Source of the DNA: Burkholderiales bacterium PBB3 | Lineage (GTDB): Bacteria; Pseudomonadota; Gammaproteobacteria; Burkholderiales; Burkholderiaceae_C | Length of the DNA stretch: 38,344 nt | Assembly: GCA_002256115.1 (NCBI GenBank) | Contig: NKIK01000041.1 | Span: 1-38,344, forward strand | Direction of reading: 5' to 3' | Shown here: positions 1-7,935 of the stretch, one piece after another | Numbering within the stretch: the first letter of the stretch is position 1 | Layout of the letters: every line of letters starts with the position of its first letter | The notes under the pieces: generated by a model | The model's input: the letters and a program-made list of their open reading frames with translations, nothing else | Told to the model about the DNA's origin: nothing | Database searches by the model: none | Translations under genes and position numbers: made by a program

Positions 1-424
1 TGGAATGCGGCAGTAGAAAGTCTTGGTCAGGCAAGTAGGGCTGGTAACTGATTGGCATTTGCCCATAACGCCTACGCCTCGTTTGCCGATGACCTGATTT
101 CTGCCGCGCAGACTCCTAGCTGACTACGTTAAGTTGATTAGAAATGCGGGGAACATTTCTACCATCTAGCGGCCAGCCAGCCAGTCGGTCGCGTATCTAT
201 TGCTGCAAGATAACTTTAAATACGGTAAGCCCCAACGACCATTTGTGCGTAGGACGGCATGCGCAGGTGAGTATCCTCTCGCCGCTCAAAAGTACTTCCC
301 CTGAGACGCCCCAATTGAGTCCAAGGACCCCACCATCGCCTTCTGCAACAGAGACAGTAATCTCACACTGCATCGACCATGCGCTCACATCACCATCAAA
401 AACCGCCAATCGTCTTTGACACGC
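1..424. other. Non-coding or unresolved leader region
   Basis: I see no convincing gene here. Short open frames exist on both strands (for example 144-419 plus and 197-475 minus), but their translations are low-complexity, rich in Ser, Pro and Thr or Cys, and show no domain or ribosome binding site. The stretch may hold the promoter of the gene starting at 425, but no clear -35/-10 pair stands out. Confidence 0.5.
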
Positions 425-1294
425 ATGGCCGCCATACTTAAACGCATGCCACGCCCAGCCATCTCCATCCTGCAAGTCAGCACCCTATTGCTTTGTGCCA
501 TCCCCCAAGCCTGGGCGCAAAGCGATGCCGAAGTCAGCAACCAGTACTACCGCTATTCCAACCCCCAGCTAGAAGCTGCATGCGCGCGCATGTCGCCCAA
601 CTCCCACGCCAGTGGCCTGACCGACGGCGCATTTGTGGCTGTGCCGTTTGCGGGGCGCACGTATTACTACCAATCGGATTGCTACCTGGAGCTGGCGCGG
701 CGCACGGCGGACGTGGCTTGGTGCGCCAAGGTGCGCGAGCGCAAAACGCTGCTGGGCGATGGCAGTAGCCACACCCCGGCCAGCTGCCAGCGCATGGTGG
801 CGGTGCTGCAAGAGAGCCGGGCGCGCATCCAGCAGAGCGCGGACCGGCACGCTGCTGCGGTGCAAGGTGTGTTCAAGATTGAAAGTGCCCACACCACCGT
901 GTTGCCCACGGGCGACTGGCTGCTGCTGGTGAAGACGACGGGCAGCCTGCCGGGCCGCTACCGTTTGCAGGTCGACAACAGCCGCGACCGTATCCGCCTG
1001 GTCACACAGGAGCTGATGCTGCCCCAGCCCGCCCCGCTGCGCTACACGCTGGCGCGCAAGCAGGTGTTGGGCAGTAGCGCGCTGCCCAATATCTTTCCGA
1101 TTGCGGTGAGCCTGACCTATGTGTTTCCCGCAGACTCGGTCTATGCCAGCCAGGAGCAGGTCAAGGAGCACCTGAGCAGCATTCAAAACCTGACGCTGTC
1201 AGCGCAATGGAGCCCAGCAGCATCGCTGGACGGTTGTATGCCCAATAGGCCATTCAGGCCGTGGATAGTGCGGGAGAAGCTCCTGTTTTGGTAG
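425..1294 (+). CDS. Secreted hypothetical protein
   Basis: I do not recognise this family. The ATG at 425 gives 289 residues; an in-frame TTG at 416 would add three. The N-terminus is a clear Sec signal peptide: basic MAAILKRMPRP, then a hydrophobic core, ending near AWAQ. The mature part has several cysteines, which suggests disulphides in the periplasm, and no membrane segment. The last 13 or so residues (FRPWIVREKLLFW) are encoded by a copy of the dispersed 44-bp repeat, which also supplies the TAG stop. The original C-terminus was therefore probably replaced or extended by the repeat. The downstream methyltransferase gene starts 178 bases later, so co-transcription is possible but not shown. 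Confidence 0.72.
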   Translation: MAAILKRMPRPAISILQVSTLLLCAIPQAWAQSDAEVSNQYYRYSNPQLEAACARMSPNSHASGLTDGAFVAVPFAGRTYYYQSDCYLELARRTADVAWCAKVRERKTLLGDGSSHTPASCQRMVAVLQESRARIQQSADRHAAAVQGVFKIESAHTTVLPTGDWLLLVKTTGSLPGRYRLQVDNSRDRIRLVTQELMLPQPAPLRYTLARKQVLGSSALPNIFPIAVSLTYVFPADSVYASQEQVKEHLSSIQNLTLSAQWSPAASLDGCMPNRPFRPWIVREKLLFW

Positions 1295-1295
1295 C
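1253..1295 (+). repeat. Dispersed 44-bp repeat, copy 1
   Basis: This copy of the repeat begins TTCAGGCCGTGGATAGTGCG and ends in GTAGC. It overlaps the 3' end of the upstream gene and supplies its last codons and stop. The core contains GGAG-N-AGCTCC, here altered to GGAGAAGCTCC. The other copies are at 4992, 8712, 13481 and, inverted, 34997. Confidence 0.85.
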
Positions 1296-1472
1296 ATTCG
1301 AGTTTCCTGACCTGAACAAACTCCCGCGCCAATTCTGTTGCGATGTGGGGCTTATTGGACTGGGTGCGCACAAAATGGCGTTTGAACGCAGTTTGGAGAC
1401 GGCAGGTGGCAAAATTGAATGTCTCCTGCGCGCGATGCCCTCCATTTCACCGACTTTTAGTGATAACTCATT

Positions 1473-2354
1473 TTGAACCATCCTCCCCAAAAACTGTTCC
1501 GAGCAATGGCATTTGCCGCCGCATTTATCACCGCATTTGCCGCAGCCACTGTCAGCGCCGCCGTACCCACCGCCTTCACCTTGGAGATGAATCCACCCAC
1601 TGCCAGCAAAGAAGCCTTTGTGGAGTGGATGGCAGCCAACCGTGGCGAGGACAAGAAGTTTCTGGGACAACGCTGGGACCGTTATCAGGTCCTGCTGCGC
1701 AGCAAAGCGCTGACCAACGACCAGACCAAGCGCGCATTTTTGCTCACGCCGCGTGAAGAGTTTGTCCGCAAATTCCAGCGCGTTCACACCTACGCCGACA
1801 ACTTTTTAGACATCGGCTTCGGGGTCACCATTTCAGGCCCCAACGCCGTGAGCAAAATGACCAGTGTGCTGGATATTCAAAAGGGCGACAAAGTGTTGGA
1901 GATCGGCACCGGCTCGGGTTACCAGTCGGCGGTGCTGGCACACCTGACTGACAAGGTCTGGAGCATTGAAATCATCAAACCCCTGGCCGAGCGCACGCGG
2001 GCCATTTATGACGACACCATTGCCCGTGGCTACAGTGAATTCAAGAACATCAACACCAAACCGGCCGACGGCTACTACGGCTGGGAATCTGCCGCCCCGT
2101 TTGACAAAATCATTGTCACCTGCGGTATTGACCACATTCCGCCCGCGCTGCTCAAGCAGCTCAAGACCGGCGGTGTGATGGTCATCCCCGTGGGGCCACC
2201 CGGTGCCCAGCACGTGCTCAAGATCACCAAGGAAGCCAACCCCGACGGCACCATCAAGATCTCTCGCTCCGATATCTTCAATGGCAAAGTGGTTCCCTTT
2301 GTGCCCTTTACCAAGCTTGAAGGTGATGCCATCGCAGGATCACACAACAAGTGA
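1473..2354 (+). CDS. Exported protein-L-isoaspartate O-methyltransferase-like protein
   Basis: This is an SAM-dependent methyltransferase of the PCMT family, which repairs isoaspartyl residues in damaged proteins. The glycine-rich SAM motif VLEIGTGSGYQS lies at about residues 137-148, followed by the family-typical FDKIIVTCGIDHIPPALLKQLKTGG (read in two parts: the catalytic/substrate strand and the helix after it). At 293 residues it is longer than cytoplasmic Pcm (about 210) because of an N-terminal signal peptide ending near VSAA (residue 30) and a linker. The TTG at 1473 keeps the basic n-region KLFR of that signal; the ATG at 1506 is an alternative. The stop overlaps the next gene's GTG start by 4 bases, so the two are translationally coupled. 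An exported location suggests repair of envelope proteins (inference). Confidence 0.85.
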   Translation: MNHPPQKLFRAMAFAAAFITAFAAATVSAAVPTAFTLEMNPPTASKEAFVEWMAANRGEDKKFLGQRWDRYQVLLRSKALTNDQTKRAFLLTPREEFVRKFQRVHTYADNFLDIGFGVTISGPNAVSKMTSVLDIQKGDKVLEIGTGSGYQSAVLAHLTDKVWSIEIIKPLAERTRAIYDDTIARGYSEFKNINTKPADGYYGWESAAPFDKIIVTCGIDHIPPALLKQLKTGGVMVIPVGPPGAQHVLKITKEANPDGTIKISRSDIFNGKVVPFVPFTKLEGDAIAGSHNK

Positions 2355-4996
2355 TCGAGTCTGCCGCACCCACGCCTGCTTCCACCGCGTTCCCCGCTGC
2401 CCCTGTTTCCCCCAGCCCTGAGTGGTCGCAGGCGGGCCTGCGCCAGTGGCTGATGTATGCCGGTGTGGGCTGCGTGGCCGGTGCCGTCATTGCGCTGCAA
2501 ATCGCCATCATGCGCATCTTCTCGGAGGGCAGCTGGGCGCACTTCGGCTCCGTGGTGGTCAGTTTGGCCATGCTGGGCTTCGGGCTGACCAGTGCCGTCA
2601 TGTGCCTGGCGCGCGGCTGGTTTGAGCGCCACTGGTCAGGGGTGATTACGGCTTCACTGGTGGCCTTTGCGCCGCTGGTGGTGGTGGCCAACCTGGCCGC
2701 CCAGCAGTTGCCATTCAACCCCATCTTTTTGGTGTCCGATTCGGCCCAGAAGTGGCGCTTGGTGGCCAACTTTGCGTTTTACTTGCTGCCGTTTCTGGCG
2801 GGTAGCTTCTTCTTGGGCACCGTGTTCTTGCGCGCCAAAAGCGTGTTCGGGCGCGTCTATTTTGCCGACCTGCTGGGCTCTGGCTTGTGCGGCCTGCTCA
2901 CCCTGGGCAGTCTATTTTTGTTCCGGCCCGACAACTTGGTGCTGGTGCCGGTGCTGCTGGCGGGCGTGGGGGGCGTGCTGTGGTTTGGGGGCTTGGGCTC
3001 GCGCCAGGGTATGGTTGCCTTGGCCCTCGTGGCTTTGGCCTCTGCGGCCGTGCATGTCTGGGTGCCTGAAGCCTTAAAGATCGCAACACTGTCGGTGTCG
3101 GATTACAAAGGCGTGTCGTATGCGCGCAAGTTTCCCGATAGCAAGCTGGAGTACGAGAGCATCTCGCCCTTTGGCCACCTGGAGGTGTACAGCAGCTCGT
3201 ACCTGCACTTTGCGCCGGGCCTGTCGGACAACGCCTCGCTCAATCTTGACGAAATGCCGGCCAATGCCTACCTGGGCCTGTATGTGGATGGCGATGGCCC
3301 CATTGGTGTGATGCGTGAGCTGTCTGACAAAGACGCCGCCTATTTCCGCTACCTGCCGATGGTGTACCCCTATCTCATCGCCAACAAACCCAAGACCTTT
3401 GTGGTGCAGTTCGGCGGCGGCATTTCCACCATGTTGGCGCTGCACAGCAATTCCTCCAGCGTGACGGTGGGTGAGTCCAATCCGGCGTTTTTGCAGGCCT
3501 TCCGTGCAGACGGCGTGCTCAAGACCTTCACACAAGATATTTTGAGCCGCGTGAACGTCATTCCCTATGACGGCCGCCTGTACCTGGCCAACACGCAAGA
3601 GCGCTATGACGTGGTGGACCTGAGCCTGGCGGACTCTGCGGGCCTCTCCAACCCCGGCGGCTTTGCCATTGTGGAAAAGTACTCTTATACGCAAGAGGCC
3701 ATGCAGCACTACATGCGGGCGCTCACTGATCAGGGCATCTTGTCCGTCACGCTGTGGAACAAAGAAGAGCCGCCCAAGTCGGTGCTCAAGCTCTATGCCA
3801 CGATGGCCGCCGCCGCGCGCGCCAATGGCGACACCGACATTGCCAAGAACTTCTACGTAGCCTCCAGCTACTTGTCCACCGTCACGGTGCTGTACAAGAA
3901 GGGTGGCTTCACGGCCGCAGAGCTGGCCAAGCTCAAGCAGCACACCGCGGCCATGTCGTTTGACGAAATTTACGCGCCGGGCTTGCCCATCGACACGGCC
4001 AAGGCCGACCACGTGTTTGCCGAGTTTCATGACAGCATTTTTTCGTCTGAAACGAAAGCTCCCGACAGTGCGGAGCCTGACGCAGCGCCCACTGAAGACG
4101 GCGCAATCACGGTGCCCGCCACGCTACTGAGCCAGTTGGCCTGGCAGGCACTGGTCAAAGATGACTGGAAAGGCTTTAGCCAACGCTACCTGTTTGACGT
4201 GCGCCCGCTCACCAACGACCGGCCGTTCTTCGCCGCCTATGTGTTCCCCAAAGATCTGCCCGAGATTGCCGACCGGCTGGAGCTGTTCCAAGACGAATGG
4301 GGCTACCTGCTGCTGTGGGCCACATTGGCCATTGCCTGTCTGTCGGGCTTGGTGCTGATCGCCATACCCGTGGTATTTGGCTGGCGCACTGCGTTTGGCC
4401 GCTACCCCGGCAAGGCGCAAACCATTGTGTACTTTGCCTGCCTGGGCTTTGGTTACATCACCGTGGAGGTGGGCCTCATTGCCCAGTTCATTCAGGCTCT
4501 GTCCAACGCCACCGTGTCAGCGTCGGTGCTTATCACCGGCATGCTGGTGTTCTCAGGTCTGGGCAGCTTTGTCTCCGACCGCTATGCGCTCACGGCGCGG
4601 GTCACCTTGCCCAAGGTGCTGGGCTTGATTGGCGCGCTGCTGGTGGCCTACAGCGTGTTGCTCAACCCCATCCTCAACGCCATCGGCGGCCTGCCGTACG
4701 CCGTGCGCCTGGTGTGCTGCTTTGCGTTGATTGCCCCCCCGGCATTCTTGATGGGCTTTCCCATGGCCACGGGCATGGGCGTGTTGACGCGCCTGAACAA
4801 GGAGCACATGTTCTTGTGGGCCTGGGGGGTGAATGGCTGCTTCTCGGTGATTGGTGCGGCCCTGGTGCCCCTGGTGGCCACGTCGTTTGGGCTGGCCGCG
4901 GTGATTGCCTTGGCCGGCGGTGCCTATCTCATGGCCATCCCAGCATTTTTTGGCCTGCTCAAACCTATTGCGGTTGAGGGTCCTATCGGCGTTTGA
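2351..4996 (+). CDS. Large membrane protein with spermidine synthase-like domain
   Basis: The 881-residue product starts at a GTG overlapping the stop of the methyltransferase gene (GTGA). It has several hydrophobic segments at about residues 33-235, a soluble middle part, and another cluster of membrane segments from about residue 650 to the end. The middle part has a Rossmann-like SAM/decarboxy-SAM fold signature: VVQFGGGISTMLAL, an acidic strand end (VTVGESNP), and YDVVDLSLAD. These resemble the spermidine/spermine synthase superfamily fused to transporter-like membrane domains. No polyamine activity can be claimed from this. Coupling to a PCMT-family protein suggests a shared role at the inner membrane. 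The gene stops exactly where repeat copy 2 begins. Confidence 0.78.
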   Translation: MIESAAPTPASTAFPAAPVSPSPEWSQAGLRQWLMYAGVGCVAGAVIALQIAIMRIFSEGSWAHFGSVVVSLAMLGFGLTSAVMCLARGWFERHWSGVITASLVAFAPLVVVANLAAQQLPFNPIFLVSDSAQKWRLVANFAFYLLPFLAGSFFLGTVFLRAKSVFGRVYFADLLGSGLCGLLTLGSLFLFRPDNLVLVPVLLAGVGGVLWFGGLGSRQGMVALALVALASAAVHVWVPEALKIATLSVSDYKGVSYARKFPDSKLEYESISPFGHLEVYSSSYLHFAPGLSDNASLNLDEMPANAYLGLYVDGDGPIGVMRELSDKDAAYFRYLPMVYPYLIANKPKTFVVQFGGGISTMLALHSNSSSVTVGESNPAFLQAFRADGVLKTFTQDILSRVNVIPYDGRLYLANTQERYDVVDLSLADSAGLSNPGGFAIVEKYSYTQEAMQHYMRALTDQGILSVTLWNKEEPPKSVLKLYATMAAAARANGDTDIAKNFYVASSYLSTVTVLYKKGGFTAAELAKLKQHTAAMSFDEIYAPGLPIDTAKADHVFAEFHDSIFSSETKAPDSAEPDAAPTEDGAITVPATLLSQLAWQALVKDDWKGFSQRYLFDVRPLTNDRPFFAAYVFPKDLPEIADRLELFQDEWGYLLLWATLAIACLSGLVLIAIPVVFGWRTAFGRYPGKAQTIVYFACLGFGYITVEVGLIAQFIQALSNATVSASVLITGMLVFSGLGSFVSDRYALTARVTLPKVLGLIGALLVAYSVLLNPILNAIGGLPYAVRLVCCFALIAPPAFLMGFPMATGMGVLTRLNKEHMFLWAWGVNGCFSVIGAALVPLVATSFGLAAVIALAGGAYLMAIPAFFGLLKPIAVEGPIGV

Positions 4997-5035
4997 GGCC
5001 GTGGATAGTGCGGGAGCAGCTCCTAAATGTGTAGC
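4992..5035 (+). repeat. Dispersed 44-bp repeat, copy 2
   Basis: The repeat overlaps the TGA stop of the upstream membrane-protein gene; the first bases TTTGAGGCC differ by one from the TTTCAGGCC consensus and create that stop. The GGAGCAGCTCC core is a small palindrome. The next 237 bases, up to the end of the integrase gene at 5273, contain no gene I can support. Confidence 0.88.
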
Positions 5036-5272
5036 ACTTCAAGTGGGGCGGCTGCATTTGCCAGTGTGCTGCCGGGGCACTTTGAGCTGCTGGGCCTTTA
5101 GCGCTACGGAAGGGTGTTTGGCGGTGATGGGATCGAGGTGCTGGTATTCGAGAGTCAAAGACTGCAGTGCGGGCGAAAAGAGTCGTTCGCCAATACCCGC
5201 TTTCAGGCATGCCAATTTCACTAAAACGTGATGCTCTCATTGGCGATTGTTGGCAATATCAGGCGCGTTTTG

Positions 5273-6283
5273 CTACGCAGTGAGTCCGCTGAGTGCATCC
5301 AGTGGACTCGAAGTTCCACCCGCAGCCACCTTAAGCACGTGGGTGTAAATCATCGTGGTTGAAACGTCTGAGTGGCCCAACAACTCCTGCACCGTGCGGA
5401 TGTCAGTTCCCGCCTGTAGTAAGTGTGTGGCAAACGAGTGGCGCAGCGTATGAACAGATACGGGTTTACAAATGCCCGCCAGTGGTACGGCTTTCTTGAG
5501 TGCGCGTTGAACCCTGTCTTCGTATAAGTGGTGCCGTCTTTCCACGCCACTGCGCGGATCGATGGACATTGTGGGCGAAGGAAACATCCAGAACCAAGCC
5601 CATGTGTAGCCAACCTTGGGGTATTTCTTCTCCAGCGCGTGCGGGGTTTCAACGCCACCGCGCTGAGCCTGCCGATCCGCTTCCCACTGCGCACGCGCGG
5701 CAAGCATCTGCAAACGCAGAGCTGGCACCAGCGAGTGCGGCAACATCACCACCCGATCCTTGCCCCCTTTGGCATCGCGAACAATGATGACGTGGCGATC
5801 AAAATCTACGTCTTTGATGCGTAGGCGCATACCCTCCATCAGCCGCATGCCTGTGCCGTAGAGCAACCGGGCCAACAACGCAGTTTGTCCATCCATGCGC
5901 GAGAGCAACCCTGCCACTTCGTCTTTGGTCAAAACGCTGGGAATGCGCCGCTTTTGCGTTGGACGGTTAATGCCGTCCAGCCAGGGCAATTCAATGCTGA
6001 GGACTTCCCGGTATAGAAACAGAATTGCACTTAAGGCCTGGTTATGTGTTGACGCCGACACCTTGCGATCATTTGCCAGATGCGTCAAGAATGCTTCAAC
6101 CTCGACCGCACCCATATCGCGCGGATGCCGCATTTGTCCGCCCTTGCCCGACCAGCGAATGAAAAAACGCACCCAGTAAACATAGACCTGTTCAGTGCTG
6201 AGGCTATAGTGCATGTACCGAATGCGCTCGCGCAGCTGGTCCAACACGCGGGTGGATTGCAGCGGGGGCTTGCCGGGTTTCAT
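5273..6283 (-). CDS. intI: Integron integrase
   Basis: This is a site-specific tyrosine recombinase that inserts and excises gene cassettes at attI and attC sites. From the ATG at 6283 it has 336 residues, close to IntI1. Catalytic residues fit the family: R147 (GTGMRL), H278 and R281 (HTLRH), H304 (LLGH) and nucleophile Y313 (MIYTH). The integrase-specific insertion that separates IntI from XerC/D is present at about residues 213-252 (ALEKKYPKVGYTWAWFW and following, rich in aromatics). A start 16 codons upstream (6331) is possible, but it would be read through the LexA box and lacks family similarity. The gene runs opposite to the cassettes, the usual arrangement. It appears full length with no missing catalytic residue, so the integron is probably active. 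Confidence 0.96.
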   Translation of the reverse strand: MKPGKPPLQSTRVLDQLRERIRYMHYSLSTEQVYVYWVRFFIRWSGKGGQMRHPRDMGAVEVEAFLTHLANDRKVSASTHNQALSAILFLYREVLSIELPWLDGINRPTQKRRIPSVLTKDEVAGLLSRMDGQTALLARLLYGTGMRLMEGMRLRIKDVDFDRHVIIVRDAKGGKDRVVMLPHSLVPALRLQMLAARAQWEADRQAQRGGVETPHALEKKYPKVGYTWAWFWMFPSPTMSIDPRSGVERRHHLYEDRVQRALKKAVPLAGICKPVSVHTLRHSFATHLLQAGTDIRTVQELLGHSDVSTTMIYTHVLKVAAGGTSSPLDALSGLTA

Positions 6284-6295
6284 GGAGTATTTATA

Positions 6296-6313
6296 ACTGG
6301 ATATGTATCCAGT
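6296..6313 (-). promoter_or_regulatory. LexA-type SOS box upstream of intI
   Basis: The sequence ACTGGATATGTATCCAGT is a perfect inverted repeat of 7-bp arms with a 4-bp centre. It matches the CTG-N10-CAG pattern of proteobacterial LexA operators. It lies 12 bases before the integrase ATG, in the position to block transcription. LexA control of integron integrases is known for other integrons; for this one it is inferred. Confidence 0.82.
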
Positions 6314-6424
6314 GTATAAGACAAATAACAAGGCTGCAAGCCACTTTCAGGAGGATTTAATGGCCAACTTATGGAGCAGCCCCCAATTTATAGAGCAGAT
6401 GTTGCTCTGGACATTACGTTAGCG
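6314..6424 (+). other. attI recombination site region
   Basis: This stretch lies between the integrase gene and the first cassette and should contain attI. The core GTTAGCG is at 6418-6424, with the expected crossover just after its G at 6418. The same core type closes each attC downstream. The cassette promoter is expected nearby or inside intI, but I could not assign it. Confidence 0.75.
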
Positions 6425-6432
6425 CGCCTAAG

Positions 6433-6933
6433 ATGTTTGGATTTTTCCGTCCTCGAAAGAAGTTGGAGTCGCTATTCGGATCCAATGTCCCGCCTGAAGT
6501 CCTGGACGAGATAATCAAAACGGGAATCACGGGCGTGAATCAGTTCAAGAGGAAGAACATCCACTTTCTCTGTGTCGCAGTTGACGGGAAGTCAGAAGAA
6601 GAAATTGGCGGTCGGATTGGTACGGTATTGAGCATCGCACGGGAATCTGGTTGGTTCATTAGCTCCATTTGTTCTACCCTTGTGGTCCTAGTCGATAACA
6701 GTGCGCTAGACAATCGTCACATCGAAACAACTGGGCCTGTCGTAGTACAACGGCTCGTGCAGCAGCTTGGGCCGAACTGTAAGTCTGTTGGCGGGCAGCG
6801 CATCGTCGCGTGGGGCGACTACGGGTCACAAATACGCCGAGTCCTCGGTCCTCTGTTGCCCGACTTTCTCCAGCTTGTTGCGGCGCTCGAACGCCAACCA
6901 TTCGGAAGCCATGAGCAACTCGTCGCACGCTAA
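6433..6933 (+). CDS. Integron cassette 1 protein, unknown function
   Basis: I do not recognise the family. The ATG lies 15 bases past the attI crossover, and no clear ribosome binding site precedes it. The product is 166 residues, with no signal peptide. One hydrophobic stretch at about residues 75-92 (WFISSICSTLVVLVDNS) looks more like a buried strand than a membrane helix. A basic patch follows the first Met (FRPRKK). Strand-helix-strand alternation in the first half (HFLCVAVDG, then EEEIGGRIGTVLSIARE, then STLVVLVDN) suggests a compact alpha/beta fold. The stop codon lies inside the first attC box, as in many cassettes. Base composition is less GC-rich than the flanking chromosome, consistent with acquisition. 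Confidence 0.85.
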   Translation: MFGFFRPRKKLESLFGSNVPPEVLDEIIKTGITGVNQFKRKNIHFLCVAVDGKSEEEIGGRIGTVLSIARESGWFISSICSTLVVLVDNSALDNRHIETTGPVVVQRLVQQLGPNCKSVGGQRIVAWGDYGSQIRRVLGPLLPDFLQLVAALERQPFGSHEQLVAR

Positions 6934-7014
6934 CAGGTTGCTGGTCGCGGACACGCAGCCGCAGAATGCCGCTTCGCGGCGCATGCTGCGTGCCGGACAG
7001 CGCCAACGTTAGCC
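6928..7014 (+). repeat. attC site of cassette 1
   Basis: The 87-bp site starts with CGCTAAC and ends with its partner GTTAGCC at 7008-7014. Between them are inner complementary blocks (CGGACACGCAGC pairing with GCTGCGTGCCGG) and a central GCCGCTTCGCGGC hairpin. It can fold as the bottom-strand stem-loop that IntI recognises. Confidence 0.9.
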
Positions 7015-7308
7015 ATGCAAAATATGCTTCGCGCAGCAACGAATGCACTAGCCGTAACCATGATTTGGGCGGTGGTGATGTTCATTCCCGGGTTGGACCT
7101 TCTTGGAATGATCGCCGTGATGTTGCCGCTCTGGTCGCTGCATGACTTGGGCATGCACGGGTTGGGCGAACCAAACAACGGTTTTTTTGTACCCACACAG
7201 TTCGGATACACGCTGGGAGGTTTCCTGATTTGGCTCGCTTGGTTCCTGTTGCTCCTTGTCGTTCAAAAGCCGTTGAAGAAAGGCGGAAAGGGCGGGTCGC
7301 GTGGCTAA
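7015..7308 (+). CDS. Integron cassette 2 protein, small membrane protein
   Basis: The 97-residue product starts at the ATG directly after the attC core of cassette 1, so there is almost no leader and no room for a separate ribosome binding site beyond the attC sequence. It has two or three hydrophobic segments: about residues 10-40 (LAVTMIWAVVMFIPGLDLLGMIAVMLPLW, given here only as a span with key residues W18, P25 and P38) and about residues 68-87 (GGFLIWLAWFLLLLVV). The tail is basic (KPLKKGGKGG), which fits a cytoplasmic C-terminus. I do not recognise the family. The stop lies in the first box of the following attC. Confidence 0.82.
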   Translation: MQNMLRAATNALAVTMIWAVVMFIPGLDLLGMIAVMLPLWSLHDLGMHGLGEPNNGFFVPTQFGYTLGGFLIWLAWFLLLLVVQKPLKKGGKGGSRG

Positions 7309-7389
7309 CAGGTCGCCTGACACGGACACACAACATCAGAAGGCCGCTTCGCGGCACGTGTTGTGTGCCGGTCAATTTCAACGTTAGGC
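7303..7389 (+). repeat. attC site of cassette 2
   Basis: The 87-bp site runs from GGCTAAC to GTTAGGC (7383-7389). It shares with the cassette 1 and 4 sites the inner blocks CGGACACACA and TGTGTGCCGG and the central GCCGCTTCGCGGC hairpin. This points to one attC family in this array. Confidence 0.9.
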
Positions 7390-7416
7390 ATCGCAAACAC
7401 ACACTGGGGCAGGCTT

Positions 7417-7830
7417 ATGGATGTTTCACGCAGGTTCAAGGAGTCCGTTGATGCCGCGAGGGCCGGCGGCGAGAGGGTAGTGCGGGGCGCTCGCGATGCG
7501 AGGCGCACTATTCAAGAAAATCACGCGAAGATCGCAGATCACGCCGACACAATTGCGAAAACAGCCAAGGTCGCAGCTGGAGTTGCTGTGGGTGGTGCCG
7601 TCGTGGCTGCTCCGACTGGGCTTGCAGCAGCAGGGGTTTGGCTCGGGGTGGTCAGTGCTCCACTGATCGTGACCGCGGCTCCCGTCTTGGTGGGTGCAGC
7701 AGGCGTAGCCTTGACGATTTCCGCTGCGGCGTCACTTTATTCAAAATCGCAAAAGAGCAAGGCCGCGAGAGCCGTCGCAAGTGTTGTTTCTAACGACGTT
7801 GGTACGGTGGAGCAGGCACGCGATGCCTAA
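7417..7830 (+). CDS. Integron cassette 3 protein, Ala/Gly-rich hydrophobic core
   Basis: The ATG at 7417 has an AGG-rich stretch a few bases before it and gives 137 residues; an upstream in-frame start at 7363 falls inside the previous attC and is unlikely. The protein has a charged, probably helical N-terminus (residues 1-55, rich in Arg, Glu, Asp and Ala). A long Ala/Gly/Val-rich hydrophobic region follows (about 57-112) that could span the membrane twice. The tail is short and basic (SKSQKSKAAR). No signal peptide is seen. The small-residue-rich hydrophobic core resembles glycine-zipper or pore-type proteins in composition only. I do not recognise the family and claim no function. Confidence 0.82.
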   Translation: MDVSRRFKESVDAARAGGERVVRGARDARRTIQENHAKIADHADTIAKTAKVAAGVAVGGAVVAAPTGLAAAGVWLGVVSAPLIVTAAPVLVGAAGVALTISAAASLYSKSQKSKAARAVASVVSNDVGTVEQARDA

Positions 7831-7914
7831 CAAGCTAGTCAACACGGACGCCTTGCGGCGTCCGCCGGCTGCGCCGGCTCCTCTCGCAAGTCGCCGGTTA
7901 CACGCACGTTAGGT
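7825..7914 (+). repeat. attC site of cassette 3
   Basis: The 90-bp site runs from GCCTAAC (an exact RYYYAAC match) to GTTAGGT (7908-7914). Its central part differs from the other three: it carries two extra GC-rich mini-palindromes (GGACGCCTTGCGGCGTCC and GCCGGCTGCGCCGGC). This cassette may therefore come from a different source. Confidence 0.87.
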
Positions 7915-7935
7915 TACTCAAAAAACGGAGCTCAG

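Noticed and set aside
3074..4030. A 318-codon minus-strand frame inside the membrane-protein gene
   Set aside because: Shadow frame of the plus-strand gene, which has recognisable membrane and Rossmann-like segments; no start signal or domain.
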